Positions 35,443 through 44,297 of a DNA stretch of 64,000 nucleotides are shown here, one piece after another (position 1 is the stretch's first letter; each line of letters starts with the position of its first letter). This stretch comes from Arcobacter iocasae. GTDB lineage: Bacteria > Campylobacterota > Campylobacteria > Campylobacterales > Arcobacteraceae. The position numbers and the translations under genes are program-made. The stretch is taken from contig NZ_CP090177.1 in assembly GCF_042214795.1 (NCBI RefSeq), positions 496,001-560,000 of the forward strand, read 5' to 3'. The notes beneath the pieces were generated by a model. It was not told the origin of the DNA and did not search any database. It saw only the letters and a program-made list of their open reading frames with translations.

Positions 35443-36289
35443 AACCACCCTTTGTTTTAAAAAATGAATTTATTTTTCTATTTTTATAAGTTTGAATAAA
35501 AGCATAAAAATCATCTCTATTTTTAGCAATAAGAGTTACGGATAAACTTTTATTGCTAAAGTCAAACTTTGATATTTTTAGATTATGTTTTTCTAAAATA
35601 GCAAATAAAGTGCTTATTTTAAAATATAAGCTTTGCCTTTTGGGAATTAAATTTTTCTGTTTAATTTTATTATGGATAGTATGAAGTTCTTTTTGATTAG
35701 ATTTTTTATCATAATACTCAAAAAGCAAAAAAGATGAAGATAAAAAAAGTAGTATAAATAAATATGAGTAATAAAATTTTAATTCACTATTATTATAAAT
35801 ATAAGATAAATCTGTACTGATTGTTTTTTTGTTTTTGTAAACTTCTAAATCTGTAGTTTTGATATACATTACTTCATCATAATCAAACAAAAACCTTTTT
35901 TTGATATAAACTTCTATGTCTTGATTTAAAAGTTCTTTTTCTATTTTTTGAAAGTAATATAAAGAACTCTTCTCAAACAATAATAAATAATCACTATAAT
36001 AAACTAATACTCTTTTTTGATCTAATTTTTTAGTTTTAATATACTCATTAATCAAGTCTATTATAAGTATTGCACTATTTTTATTTTCATATGAACAGGC
36101 AAAATACTCTTTTGAGTATTTCAAATAAGTATAAAAAGTTTTGTGATTTTTTTGGAAAGTAGTTTTTTCTTTTAAATTATGAAGAATAAATTTATCAAGA
36201 TTTTTGTCTAAAATCTGTTCAGAGACTTTAAACAGGTTTGTATAAATATAATCAAGATTTATGATTTTTTTGTCATTTAAGTATTCCAT
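35414..36289 (-). CDS. bitopic membrane protein of the secretion-like operon, GspL/PilN-like layout
   Basis: I do not recognise this 291-residue protein by homology. It has a cytoplasmic N-terminal region of about 175 residues, one hydrophobic helix (FYYSYLFILLFLSSSFLLF, about 173-191) and a periplasmic segment of about 100 residues. Near the helix is a coiled stretch, and the end is KISKFDFSNKSLSVTLIAKN. A cytoplasmic domain, one helix and a small ferredoxin-like periplasmic domain is the layout of GspL or of fused PilM/PilN proteins. It is the first gene of the operon and overlaps the next by 29 bases. Confidence 0.55.
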   Translation of the reverse strand: MEYLNDKKIINLDYIYTNLFKVSEQILDKNLDKFILHNLKEKTTFQKNHKTFYTYLKYSKEYFACSYENKNSAILIIDLINEYIKTKKLDQKRVLVYYSDYLLLFEKSSLYYFQKIEKELLNQDIEVYIKKRFLFDYDEVMYIKTTDLEVYKNKKTISTDLSYIYNNSELKFYYSYLFILLFLSSSFLLFEYYDKKSNQKELHTIHNKIKQKNLIPKRQSLYFKISTLFAILEKHNLKISKFDFSNKSLSVTLIAKNRDDFYAFIQTYKNRKINSFFKTKGGYEISTSFVF

Positions 36290-36373
36290 AATAAATTATA
36301 TTATTTAATAACTTAAAAATATCAAAATTTGTTCATATTAATTACTATTTAATAATTAATATGAACTTTTAAA

Positions 36374-37255
36374 TTAATCTATATCGTAACCCAATTCTTT
36401 AAGACCTTCTCTATTTTTAGTCCAGCCTTTTTTAATAGAAACAAATAATTCAAGGAAACATTTTTTGCCAGTTAGTTTTTCTATTTTTTCTCTAGCATCT
36501 TTTCCGATTCTTTTAATAGCAGTTGCACCTTTTCCAATAATCATACCCTTTTGAGTAGATTTTTGTACGATAATCGTTGCTTTTATTACATCAACATTCT
36601 TTTTTTCTTCAACTTTATTTATTAAAACATCTGTTTCATAAGGTATCTCATCAGAAATATTTTCAAAAATTGACTCTCGTATAAACTCTTTAAAGATATC
36701 TCTTAAATGTTCAGTTGTCAAAATCTCTGGATCAAACAAATAAGGGTGTTCAGGAAGATATTTAACAACAACATCTAAAATATCCGCATGGGTTGTAGCT
36801 TTTTTGATAGAGACAGGGATGATTGATTCGTATTTATCTGAATATTTTTCATACTCTTTCATTTTAGCTAATACTTCTTCATTTGATACAAAATCTATTT
36901 TTGTAAGAAGTAAAAGGTGTTTTGTATTTTTTTTATTTTTTAGTAAAAATTCTTCATAATATTTAACTTGATCTGTAACTGGTGCTAAAAATAAAATTAA
37001 ATCACAATCACCCATAGCTTTTAATGCTTCATCAAGCATAAATTTATTTAATAGTTTTTCAGTTTCATGAATTCCTGGAGTATCCACAAATATAACTTGG
37101 TCATCTTCATGCATCACAATTATATTTGATCTTTTTCTTGTGGCATTTGCTTTATGAGAAACCATCGCAATCTTTTCACCTACTAACCAATTTAAAAGTG
37201 AACTTTTACCTGCATTTGGTCTTCCTACTACTGATACGTATCCGCATTTTGTCAT
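36374..37255 (-). CDS. era: GTPase Era
   Basis: This 293-residue GTPase binds 16S rRNA and assists 30S ribosome maturation. The G domain shows GRPNAGKSSLLNWLVGEK (G1), the switch T in NATRKRSNII, VDTPGIHE (G3) and LLTKIDF (G4, with Thr in place of the usual Asn). The C-terminal KH RNA-binding domain has GMIIGKGATAIKRIGKDARE. The length is standard. It has a promoter (TATAAT at 37310-37315) and lies downstream of the YifB/ComM gene on the same strand. Confidence 0.96.
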   Translation of the reverse strand: MTKCGYVSVVGRPNAGKSSLLNWLVGEKIAMVSHKANATRKRSNIIVMHEDDQVIFVDTPGIHETEKLLNKFMLDEALKAMGDCDLILFLAPVTDQVKYYEEFLLKNKKNTKHLLLLTKIDFVSNEEVLAKMKEYEKYSDKYESIIPVSIKKATTHADILDVVVKYLPEHPYLFDPEILTTEHLRDIFKEFIRESIFENISDEIPYETDVLINKVEEKKNVDVIKATIIVQKSTQKGMIIGKGATAIKRIGKDAREKIEKLTGKKCFLELFVSIKKGWTKNREGLKELGYDID

Positions 37256-37309
37256 TTTATCCCTTTGTAATCAATACGAAGTTTTCCTTCGTAAAATCTA
37301 ATTTTTCGC

Positions 37310-37315
37310 ATTATA
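37310..37315 (-). promoter_or_regulatory. -10 box for era
   Basis: TATAAT followed by GCGAAAAA on the minus strand, 55 bases before the era ATG. It lies in the spacer after the YifB/ComM stop. Confidence 0.4.
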
Positions 37316-37323
37316 CAATAATT

Positions 37324-38832
37324 TTATCTTTTTCTGAAACTAAGTGCTTCAAATATATGCTCTTTTTTTATATTTTCACTAGCTTCCAAATCTGCAATTG
37401 TCCTAGCTACTTTTAAAACTTTGTTTATACTTCTAAAAGATAATGAATAATTTTGAGTAGCTTTATTTAAAATATTTTCACCCTCACTATCTAAAACACA
37501 ATATTTTTTGATATCTTCATCTTTTAATTTTCCATTTAAATCATTTTGTCCTCTTTGCATTTGGATTTTAAAAGCATTTAAAACCATTTGGTGCATTTTT
37601 CTAGAACTTATATCTGATTTATCATCATAATTTACCTCACTCATTGTCACAAAAATATCAATTCTGTCACAAAAAGGATCTGATAACTTTGATTTATATC
37701 TAGTGATTTCCAACTCATTACATCTACATTGTTTTGTATCACTTAATAAATTGCCACAAGGGCACGGATTCATAGCACAAGCAAATAAAAACTTTGTTTC
37801 ATAATTTGTTTTTGAATTTACCCTTGAAATTAATATTTTATTATCTTCTAAAGGCTCTCGCATGGATTCAAGTATTGCTTTTGGGAAATGTGGGAGCTCA
37901 TCAAAAAACAATATCCCATTATTTGATAGAGCAATTTCTCCTATTTTAGAATTAATTGTACCTCCACCAAATATAGAAGCTCTTGTGGAAGTATGATGTG
38001 GGGACCTAAAAACTGTACTTGCATCAAAATTTGGTTCGATTAGATTTAAAGAATCTAATTTTGCCTTTTCAAGTATTTGTTCCACTGTTTGGGGTGGCAT
38101 GATATATTGTAATCTTTTTATTATCATAGACTTACCACAACCAGGACTTCCTTCAAATATTACATTATGGTTACCACTTACAGCAATTAAAGCTGCTCTT
38201 TTTGCTACTTTTTGTCCCTTTACCTCTGAAAAATTTAACTCATACTTTTTATTATAATAAAATTGTTTGTTGTTTATAAATAAAGTGTCACAGGACATTT
38301 TATATTGTGGAACTTTATATTTTTCTTTCTCTTTTGAATTAAAAAACATAATTGCATCATTTAAATTCTTGGCACTATATACACTTATATTAGGTATCAT
38401 TGCAATTTTATCTTCAATAGATTTTGGTACTAATACACTTAATTTATCAACTTTTTTTGCTAAAGATAATATGGAAGGGAAAATAGAACTATTCTCTTTT
38501 AGTGTTCCATCAAGTGCTAATTCAGCAAAAATATAAAAATTATCAAACTTTACTTTTGTATCATATAAAGCAACAAGTAGTGCAATTGATAAATCAAAAT
38601 GGGTACCATTTTTATTTATATCTGAAGGAGAAAGATTTATAGTGATTTTTTTAGGTGGAAACTTAAAATCATTTGTTAATAGAGCAGATTTAACTCTATC
38701 TTTTGATTCTTGAATAGAAGAACTTGCAAGCCCAACTATTGAAAAACTGGGTAATCCTTTTGTAAATGTTGCCTCAACATCCACACATATCGCATCTAAT
38801 GACTCTAATGTAGCACTTTTAATTATTTTCAT
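37324..38832 (-). CDS. YifB/ComM family Mg-chelatase-like AAA+ ATPase
   Basis: This 502-residue protein begins with a Lon-substrate-like (ChlI) domain (about 20-140), including PSFSIVGLASSSIQESKDRV. An AAA+ module follows with Walker A FEGSPGCGKSMIIKRL, the run FRSPHHTSTRASIFGGG, Walker B NGILFFDELPHFPKAIL and CAMNPCPCGNLLSDTKQCRC. ComM in other naturally transformable bacteria is a helicase that promotes branch migration during recombination of incoming DNA. That fits the transformation-like operon just downstream. It is separated from era by about 70 bases and from def by about 60. Confidence 0.9.
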   Translation of the reverse strand: MKIIKSATLESLDAICVDVEATFTKGLPSFSIVGLASSSIQESKDRVKSALLTNDFKFPPKKITINLSPSDINKNGTHFDLSIALLVALYDTKVKFDNFYIFAELALDGTLKENSSIFPSILSLAKKVDKLSVLVPKSIEDKIAMIPNISVYSAKNLNDAIMFFNSKEKEKYKVPQYKMSCDTLFINNKQFYYNKKYELNFSEVKGQKVAKRAALIAVSGNHNVIFEGSPGCGKSMIIKRLQYIMPPQTVEQILEKAKLDSLNLIEPNFDASTVFRSPHHTSTRASIFGGGTINSKIGEIALSNNGILFFDELPHFPKAILESMREPLEDNKILISRVNSKTNYETKFLFACAMNPCPCGNLLSDTKQCRCNELEITRYKSKLSDPFCDRIDIFVTMSEVNYDDKSDISSRKMHQMVLNAFKIQMQRGQNDLNGKLKDEDIKKYCVLDSEGENILNKATQNYSLSFRSINKVLKVARTIADLEASENIKKEHIFEALSFRKR

Positions 38833-38895
38833 ATAAAATCCATATAATAACTATTTAGTTTATTATATGTAATTTTATATAAATTTTAATGTAAT

Positions 38896-39408
38896 TTATT
38901 TACCTTTTTGGAATTTTTTATACTCTTTTTCAAATTTCTTTCTTTTCATTAAAGAAAGTTTTTCAATAAAGAGGTGACCTTCAAGGTGATCCATTTCATG
39001 TTGCCAAGCAACTGCAAAAAAGTCTTCAGTTTCTATTTTATGATGATTTCCAAATCTATCTTGATACTCTACGATTATATGTTGTGCTCTTTTAACATCT
39101 TCATTAAATCCAGGAACACTAAGACAACCTTCTGTAAAAACTTGTACACCATCTTTATGAGTTATTTTTGGATTTATTGCTTCTATTAAAGAGTCTTTTG
39201 CTTGAATATCATTTTCATCGGGAATCAAAATAATAAGGGCATTAAGTGGAACTGCAACTTGAATTGCAGCAAGTCCTACCCCACTTTGAGCAATCATAGT
39301 TTCATACATATCATCTAAAAGAGTGTGAAGTTCATCATCGAACTTCTCCACATCTTTTGATTTTGTTCTAAGTAACTTATTTGGATAAGTTATTACTTCT
39401 CTTACCAT
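38896..39408 (-). CDS. def: peptide deformylase
   Basis: This 170-residue metalloenzyme removes the N-formyl group from new proteins. All three motifs are intact: GVGLAAIQ, EGCLSVPGF with the metal-binding Cys, and QHEMDHLEGHLF with the two metal histidines and catalytic Glu. It lies 8 bases after clpP and is the third gene of tig-clpP-def. This arrangement is conserved in Campylobacter and joins ribosome-exit processing with protein folding and turnover. Confidence 0.97.
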   Translation of the reverse strand: MVREVITYPNKLLRTKSKDVEKFDDELHTLLDDMYETMIAQSGVGLAAIQVAVPLNALIILIPDENDIQAKDSLIEAINPKITHKDGVQVFTEGCLSVPGFNEDVKRAQHIIVEYQDRFGNHHKIETEDFFAVAWQHEMDHLEGHLFIEKLSLMKRKKFEKEYKKFQKGK

Positions 39409-39416
39409 TATTTTTC

Positions 39417-40001
39417 TTACTTGTGATTTGTAATTACTTCGTCAATCAATCCATATTTACAAGCTTCTTCTGCACTCATAAAGTTATCTCTATCTGTATC
39501 TTTTTCAATAACTTTTAATGGTTGACCTGTTTGTTCAGCAATCATTTGGTTAAGAGTATCTTTCATTCTTTGAATCTCTTTTGCTTGAATCTGAATATCA
39601 GTAGATTGACCTTGTGCTCCACCTGATGGTTGATGAATCATAACTCTAGAGTTAGGTAAAGAATATCTTTTCCCTTTTACTCCAGAACTTAATAAAAATG
39701 CACCCATTGAAGCAGCTTGTCCAATACAAATAGTACAAACATCAGGTTTGATATAGTTCATAGTATCATATATTGACATTCCACTTGTGATAACTCCACC
39801 CGGAGAGTTTATATATAAATAGATATCTTTATCTGGATCTTCAGCTTCTAAGAAAAGCAACTGTGCAACTATAGTAGAAGCAACAGGATCATTTATCTCT
39901 CCACTTAACATAATAATTCTATCTTTTAGAAGTCTTGAATAAATATCATAACTTCTTTCACCTCTACCAGATTTTTCTACAACGTATGGAATATAACTCA
40001 T
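39417..40001 (-). CDS. clpP: ATP-dependent Clp protease proteolytic subunit
   Basis: This 194-residue serine peptidase is of normal length. It starts MSYIPYVVEKSGRGERSYDI, the typical propeptide and axial-loop region. The catalytic serine is in GQAASMGAFLL, the histidine in RVMIHQPSGG and the aspartate in the later KDTDRDNFMSAEEA segment. It forms the barrel used by ClpX or ClpA. It lies 21 bases after tig and 8 before def, as the middle gene of the tig-clpP-def unit. Confidence 0.97.
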   Translation of the reverse strand: MSYIPYVVEKSGRGERSYDIYSRLLKDRIIMLSGEINDPVASTIVAQLLFLEAEDPDKDIYLYINSPGGVITSGMSIYDTMNYIKPDVCTICIGQAASMGAFLLSSGVKGKRYSLPNSRVMIHQPSGGAQGQSTDIQIQAKEIQRMKDTLNQMIAEQTGQPLKVIEKDTDRDNFMSAEEACKYGLIDEVITNHK

Positions 40002-40022
40002 ATAATTTTCCTATTTATTAAT

Positions 40023-41324
40023 TTATTTACCTAATTTTTCGTCAAATAATTTATTTAAAACTTTATCTTCGATCATAGACATTTTAATAGCTGGCATATA
40101 ACCTGCATCTTGATATTGTTTTAAAACATCTTGAGGATTTTGTCCATTTTGCATTGCTTCATAATAAATCACTTGAGTAACTTCTTGATCATTTACTTCA
40201 ACACCTTCAGCAGCAGCTAAAGCATCAACAATAAATGTAGCTTTTACTGAAGTTTCAGCATCTGCTTTTAATTCATCTCTAATAGCTTCAACTTTTTCAG
40301 CATTTTCTTGAAGTTCTTTAATCTCTTCTTCTGTCATTGTTCTTACTTTGTTATTTAAAGCATAATTAACTTCTTGCTCAACAACGCTTGTTGGTAAAGC
40401 AAAGTTAACATTTTCAACTAATTTGTCTAAATATTCAGGTTTTAACTCTTCTCTGTAATATGTATACATTAATTCAGTTTTCATTTGCTCTTCAATTTTT
40501 GCTTTTAATGTATCCATTGTAGCATCTTCTTCATTTGGTAACATTTTTTTAGCAAATTCATCATCTAATTCAGCAGCAACTTTTTCTTGAATTTCATGTA
40601 AAGTTACTTTAAATGTAGCTTCTTTTCCAGCTAAGTTTTTAGCTTGATAAGTTTCTGGGAAAGTTACAACGATATCTTTTTGTTCTTCATATTTCATTCC
40701 TAAAACTTGTTCTTCAAATCCTGGAATAAATGAGTTAGAACCAACTTCTAATGCGTATTTTTCAGCTTTTCCACCTTCAAATGCAACACCATCAACAAAA
40801 CCTTCGAAATCAATAACAGCGAAGTCACCCTCTTTTACCATTCTTTTTCTTTTGATTTTTTCTAATGGAGCTGAACCTTTTGCAAGATTTTCTAATCTTT
40901 CAGTAAGGTCTTTTTTAGCTACTTTTTTCTCTTTAACAGCAGGAATTAATGATTTATAATCACCTAAGTCAAACTTTGGTTTAGAAGATATTTTAACTTC
41001 AACATCAATATCACCATTTTCTTTTTTGTCAAATTTACTAACACCTGGCTCACCAATTAATTCATCATTCGCAATTTCTAATTTAGCTAATCCTTCTTGT
41101 AATAAATCTCTTAATACTTCGTTAGCTGCATCTTCAGACAATTTTTCACCATATCTAGCTTTAACAACATTTACAGGAACTTTACCTTTTCTAAACCCTT
41201 GTATATTCATTGTTTTTGCAGCTTCTTTAGCTATTTTGTCCATTTTTGCGTCGATTGTAGCTTTACTCATAGTTGCAGTTATTTCTGCATTAGCTTCATC
41301 AACTCTTTTTGCGTTAAATTCCAT
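40023..41324 (-). CDS. tig: trigger factor
   Basis: This 433-residue ribosome-bound chaperone has three parts. The N-terminal ribosome-binding domain contains NIQGFRKGKVPVNVVKARYG, with the GFRxGKxP signature. The FKBP-like prolyl isomerase (about 150-245) has GDFAVIDFEGFVDGVAFEGG. The C-terminal substrate-binding arms complete it. It binds nascent chains at the exit tunnel. It is the first gene of tig-clpP-def, with an AGGAGAAA-type Shine-Dalgarno region (GGAGAAAAG) before the ATG. Confidence 0.96.
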   Translation of the reverse strand: MEFNAKRVDEANAEITATMSKATIDAKMDKIAKEAAKTMNIQGFRKGKVPVNVVKARYGEKLSEDAANEVLRDLLQEGLAKLEIANDELIGEPGVSKFDKKENGDIDVEVKISSKPKFDLGDYKSLIPAVKEKKVAKKDLTERLENLAKGSAPLEKIKRKRMVKEGDFAVIDFEGFVDGVAFEGGKAEKYALEVGSNSFIPGFEEQVLGMKYEEQKDIVVTFPETYQAKNLAGKEATFKVTLHEIQEKVAAELDDEFAKKMLPNEEDATMDTLKAKIEEQMKTELMYTYYREELKPEYLDKLVENVNFALPTSVVEQEVNYALNNKVRTMTEEEIKELQENAEKVEAIRDELKADAETSVKATFIVDALAAAEGVEVNDQEVTQVIYYEAMQNGQNPQDVLKQYQDAGYMPAIKMSMIEDKVLNKLFDEKLGK

Positions 41325-41424
41325 TAACTTTTCTCCAATATAATTATTTTGAGCGATTTTATCTAAATTTTACTAAGGCTTTACTAAAATTGCTTCTTAT
41401 ATAAATCTACACAAAAGAGTGTTT

Positions 41425-43167
41425 ATGCAATTTTTATACCCTAATGTACTTTTAATGATGTTAATTCCCTCATTAGTACTGTTTTTTTTAATCGTTACAC
41501 AAAAAAGTAAATTTGAAAAAATATTTAATCAAGATGTTTTAAATAGACTTGCAATACCAAACTCTAACTTAACAAAAAAAAGTAGAAATATTTTACTTTT
41601 TTTAGCACTTATTTTTATGGTAATTGCCCTTGCTAGACCTGTTACAAATGAAAAAGAACAAAATATAAATCAAGAAGTCATTCCTGTAGTTGTTGCAATT
41701 GATGCATCAAAATCAATGCTTGCACAAGATGTATTTCCAAGTAGATTAAAAATGGCAAAGAAAAAGGTACTAGACCTTGTTAAATCACCAAATCAACTCT
41801 CGCTGGGAGTAATAATTTTTGGCCAATCATCATTTATCTTATCACCGCTTACAAATGATTTTACTTCTTTAAATTTTTTACTTCAAAACTTTGATTATAA
41901 TTTAAATATAAATAATGGTTCAAACATATTTTCAGCACTTGAGGCTTCAAATAAATTACTAAAAGATTATAAATCAAAAAATATAATTTTATTAACAGAT
42001 GGTGGAAATGAAGGTGAATACAAAAAAGAAATTGAGTATGCAAATGAAAATAATCAAAATATTTATATCATAACAATTGCTACAAAGAAACCTACTCCAA
42101 TACCATTAAAAGATGGGTATGAAAATGATAAGGACGGTAATATTGCAATGGTAAAACTGAATGAAAGTATAAAAAAACTTAGTTTAAATACGAATGGTGG
42201 ATATACAAATTATACATTAAATGATGACGATATAAATTCAATTATAAGTGATATTACAAAAAAAGCAAATAAAATAAATATGCAAATAAAAAAACAAAAA
42301 ACTTATACTGAACTATTTTATTATCCTTTATGCTTAGCTTTAATTTTACTCTTGATTGCAGTTTCATCACTACCAAGCATAAAATCACTTGTAAGATTAT
42401 CTATATTTATATTAGTTTTGCAAAATATTAACTTAGAAGCTTCATTATTAGATTTTAATACTATAAAAGATGCTACAAAAGCTTATAATGAAAAAGACTA
42501 TAAAACTGCTTCTAATAAATTTAAAGACTTCATAAGTACAAACGAAGGTAAATATGATTTTGCAAATTCTTTGTATAAAGAGAAAAAATACAAAAGTGCC
42601 TTAGATATATATAAAGATATAACCACTAGTAATGAAGTGTTGGAATTCAAAAAACTTCACAATATGGGAAATACTTATGTTAAATTAAATGATTTAGAAA
42701 ATGCGAAAAAAATGTATGAAAAAGCTTTAAAAATAAAAGAAGATAAAGAAACAAAAGAAAACTTAGAAATTGTAAAAAATGCAATGAACAATAAAAACAA
42801 TAAAAACAATAAAAACAATAAAGATAACAAAGATAATAAGAACAAAAATAATAATGGTAAAAATGATAATAAAAACAGTAACAATAATAAACAAAATAAT
42901 AATAAAGATAAAAATAGACAAAAGGATAAAAGTAATAAGCAAAATGATGAAAAAGATAAAAAAAATCAAGGTGAACAAAATAGTCAAAAGAATAAAAATA
43001 GCCAAGATAAAAAAGAAGCAAGTCAAGCTAATATAAAAGAGGATATATTATCAAATAAAGAAGAAAAAAAGTGGCTTGATTTACTTAAGAATCAAAGAAC
43101 CCCAATATTACTAAAAAAGGTTGAGACAAAGAACAATTCAGAAAATAGTTCTTTGTCTCCTTGGTAA
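41425..43167 (+). CDS. VWA-TPR membrane protein (BatA/BatB-BatC-like fusion) with a Lys/Asn-rich tail
   Basis: I chose the ATG at 41425 (580 residues), with AGAG five bases upstream. A GTG six bases earlier is also open. Two N-terminal helices (about 8-25 and 50-70) are followed by a von Willebrand A domain (about 85-270). It has an intact metal site DASKSMLAQDV and later LLTDGGNEG. Another helix pair lies near 295-335, then TPR repeats (about 345-445). A low-complexity region of Asn, Lys and Asp covers about 450-525. The end, EKKWLDLLKNQRTPILLKK, resembles the tail of BatB/YfbK-type proteins. Bat proteins are linked to stress tolerance and MoxR ATPases; no moxR is in the window. It is divergent from tig. 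Confidence 0.85.
   Translation: MQFLYPNVLLMMLIPSLVLFFLIVTQKSKFEKIFNQDVLNRLAIPNSNLTKKSRNILLFLALIFMVIALARPVTNEKEQNINQEVIPVVVAIDASKSMLAQDVFPSRLKMAKKKVLDLVKSPNQLSLGVIIFGQSSFILSPLTNDFTSLNFLLQNFDYNLNINNGSNIFSALEASNKLLKDYKSKNIILLTDGGNEGEYKKEIEYANENNQNIYIITIATKKPTPIPLKDGYENDKDGNIAMVKLNESIKKLSLNTNGGYTNYTLNDDDINSIISDITKKANKINMQIKKQKTYTELFYYPLCLALILLLIAVSSLPSIKSLVRLSIFILVLQNINLEASLLDFNTIKDATKAYNEKDYKTASNKFKDFISTNEGKYDFANSLYKEKKYKSALDIYKDITTSNEVLEFKKLHNMGNTYVKLNDLENAKKMYEKALKIKEDKETKENLEIVKNAMNNKNNKNNKNNKDNKDNKNKNNNGKNDNKNSNNNKQNNNKDKNRQKDKSNKQNDEKDKKNQGEQNSQKNKNSQDKKEASQANIKEDILSNKEEKKWLDLLKNQRTPILLKKVETKNNSENSSLSPW
42783..42970 (+). repeat. low-complexity AAT/AAC/AAA-rich repeat inside the VWA-TPR gene
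   Basis: The repeated unit AATAAAAACAAT and variants encode NNKNNKNNK, then Asp- and Gln-rich variants. The region is almost free of C and G on the plus strand, and it produces long false open frames on the minus strand. Such tracts vary in length by slippage; the frame is intact here. Confidence 0.8.
43123..43159. terminator. 12-base perfect hairpin in the last codons of the VWA-TPR gene
   Basis: GAGACAAAGAAC (43123-43134) is the exact reverse complement of GTTCTTTGTCTC (43148-43159), with a 13-base loop. It ends 8 bases before the end of the coding frame and 10 bases before the convergent PPK2 stop. It may serve as a shared terminator, although there is no T-tract. Confidence 0.5.
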
Positions 43168-43169
43168 TA

Positions 43170-44294
43170 TTAGTAATTAGCTGATTTTCTCATTTGCATC
43201 AACTCTCTTTGAACAGAGATGTTGATTTTGTCATTTGCTTCAAAATTTAAAGCATAATTTTTCCCATCATAATCTACAGAATTTAATATGATTTTCATAG
43301 CTTCAATTCTTGATAAAAATTTATCATCACTTCTTACAATATGCCATGGTGCACTTCGTGAATTAGTTCGTCTAAGCATTTCATATTTTTTTTCTGAAAA
43401 CTCACCCCATAAATCTTGAGCTTGCATATCCACTTCTGAGAATTTCCATTGTCTAAGAGGATCTTCAATTCTTCTATCAAATCTTCTTTTTTGTTCATCT
43501 TTAGAAACAGAGAAATATAATTTTATTAATATCATTCCTTGTCTTACTAAATCTTGCTCAAAATTAACAACATCTTCCATAAAAATTTCATGTTCTTCTT
43601 GTGTACAAAATCCAAAAATTGGTTCTACCATTGCTCTGTTATACCAAGATCTATCAAATAAAACCATCTCTCCACCTGTTGGGAAGTGTTGAATATATCT
43701 TTGGAAAAACCATTGATTTCTTTGTGTATCATCAGGCTTACCAAGGGCAACTATTCTGTAATGCTTATTATTCATATATCTAGTGATTCTTCTTATAGCC
43801 CCACCTTTTCCAGATGCATCTCTACCTTCGAAAAGAATAATCATTCTTTTGTTTTCTTTTTCCAAATAATCTTGAAGTTTGATTAATTCTATTTGATAAT
43901 GTTTAAGCTCTTCAAGTTCATAAATCTTTCTTATTCCATCTCTCATAACATTTTTATCAAGTGATTTATAATCTCCTAATAAGTCTTTCATTTCTTTATT
44001 TTGAGAAACTACTTTTTCATATTCTTTAGCTGGTAGTATAGTTTTATTTTCATTTAGAACTTCAATCTTCGGTGCTTCTTCCTGCGCAATAACAATACTA
44101 TCTTTATAATTATTCATTAAGGTAATAGCATCTCTTTTTGTAATATTATCTTTTTTTGAATAGCCTAAAACTTTTACATATCGTTTTTTATCATATTGAA
44201 ATCTTGCTACATATTTTCTTCCATAAGTTACATGAGCAACTTTTGAAACATATAAACCATTGTAATCTGTTTTTTCAAAATCATTTAAATTCAT
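43170..44294 (-). CDS. ppk2: polyphosphate kinase 2 family protein (first of two)
   Basis: This 374-residue protein has a PPK2 core (about 130-350). Walker A is FEGRDASGKGGAIRRITRYM, and RIVALGKPDDTQRNQWFFQRYIQHFP follows. The lid and Walker B-like region is MVLFDRSWYNRAMVEPIFGF. PPK2 enzymes phosphorylate nucleotides from polyphosphate, or the reverse. An extra N-terminal domain of about 120 residues (starting MNLNDFEKTDYNGLYVSKVA, including RFQYDKKRYVKVLGYSKKD) is absent from the neighbouring paralog. It resembles the small SH3-like/integrase arm-type folds, which is only an impression. It lies 3 bases after the upstream PPK2 gene. Confidence 0.88.
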   Translation of the reverse strand: MNLNDFEKTDYNGLYVSKVAHVTYGRKYVARFQYDKKRYVKVLGYSKKDNITKRDAITLMNNYKDSIVIAQEEAPKIEVLNENKTILPAKEYEKVVSQNKEMKDLLGDYKSLDKNVMRDGIRKIYELEELKHYQIELIKLQDYLEKENKRMIILFEGRDASGKGGAIRRITRYMNNKHYRIVALGKPDDTQRNQWFFQRYIQHFPTGGEMVLFDRSWYNRAMVEPIFGFCTQEEHEIFMEDVVNFEQDLVRQGMILIKLYFSVSKDEQKRRFDRRIEDPLRQWKFSEVDMQAQDLWGEFSEKKYEMLRRTNSRSAPWHIVRSDDKFLSRIEAMKIILNSVDYDGKNYALNFEANDKINISVQRELMQMRKSANY

Positions 44295-44297
44295 CTA

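Noticed and set aside
42675..43036. several overlapping frames on both strands in the VWA-TPR tail
   Set aside because: They arise from the AAT/AAC-rich repeat; the main frame is continuous and conserved on both sides.
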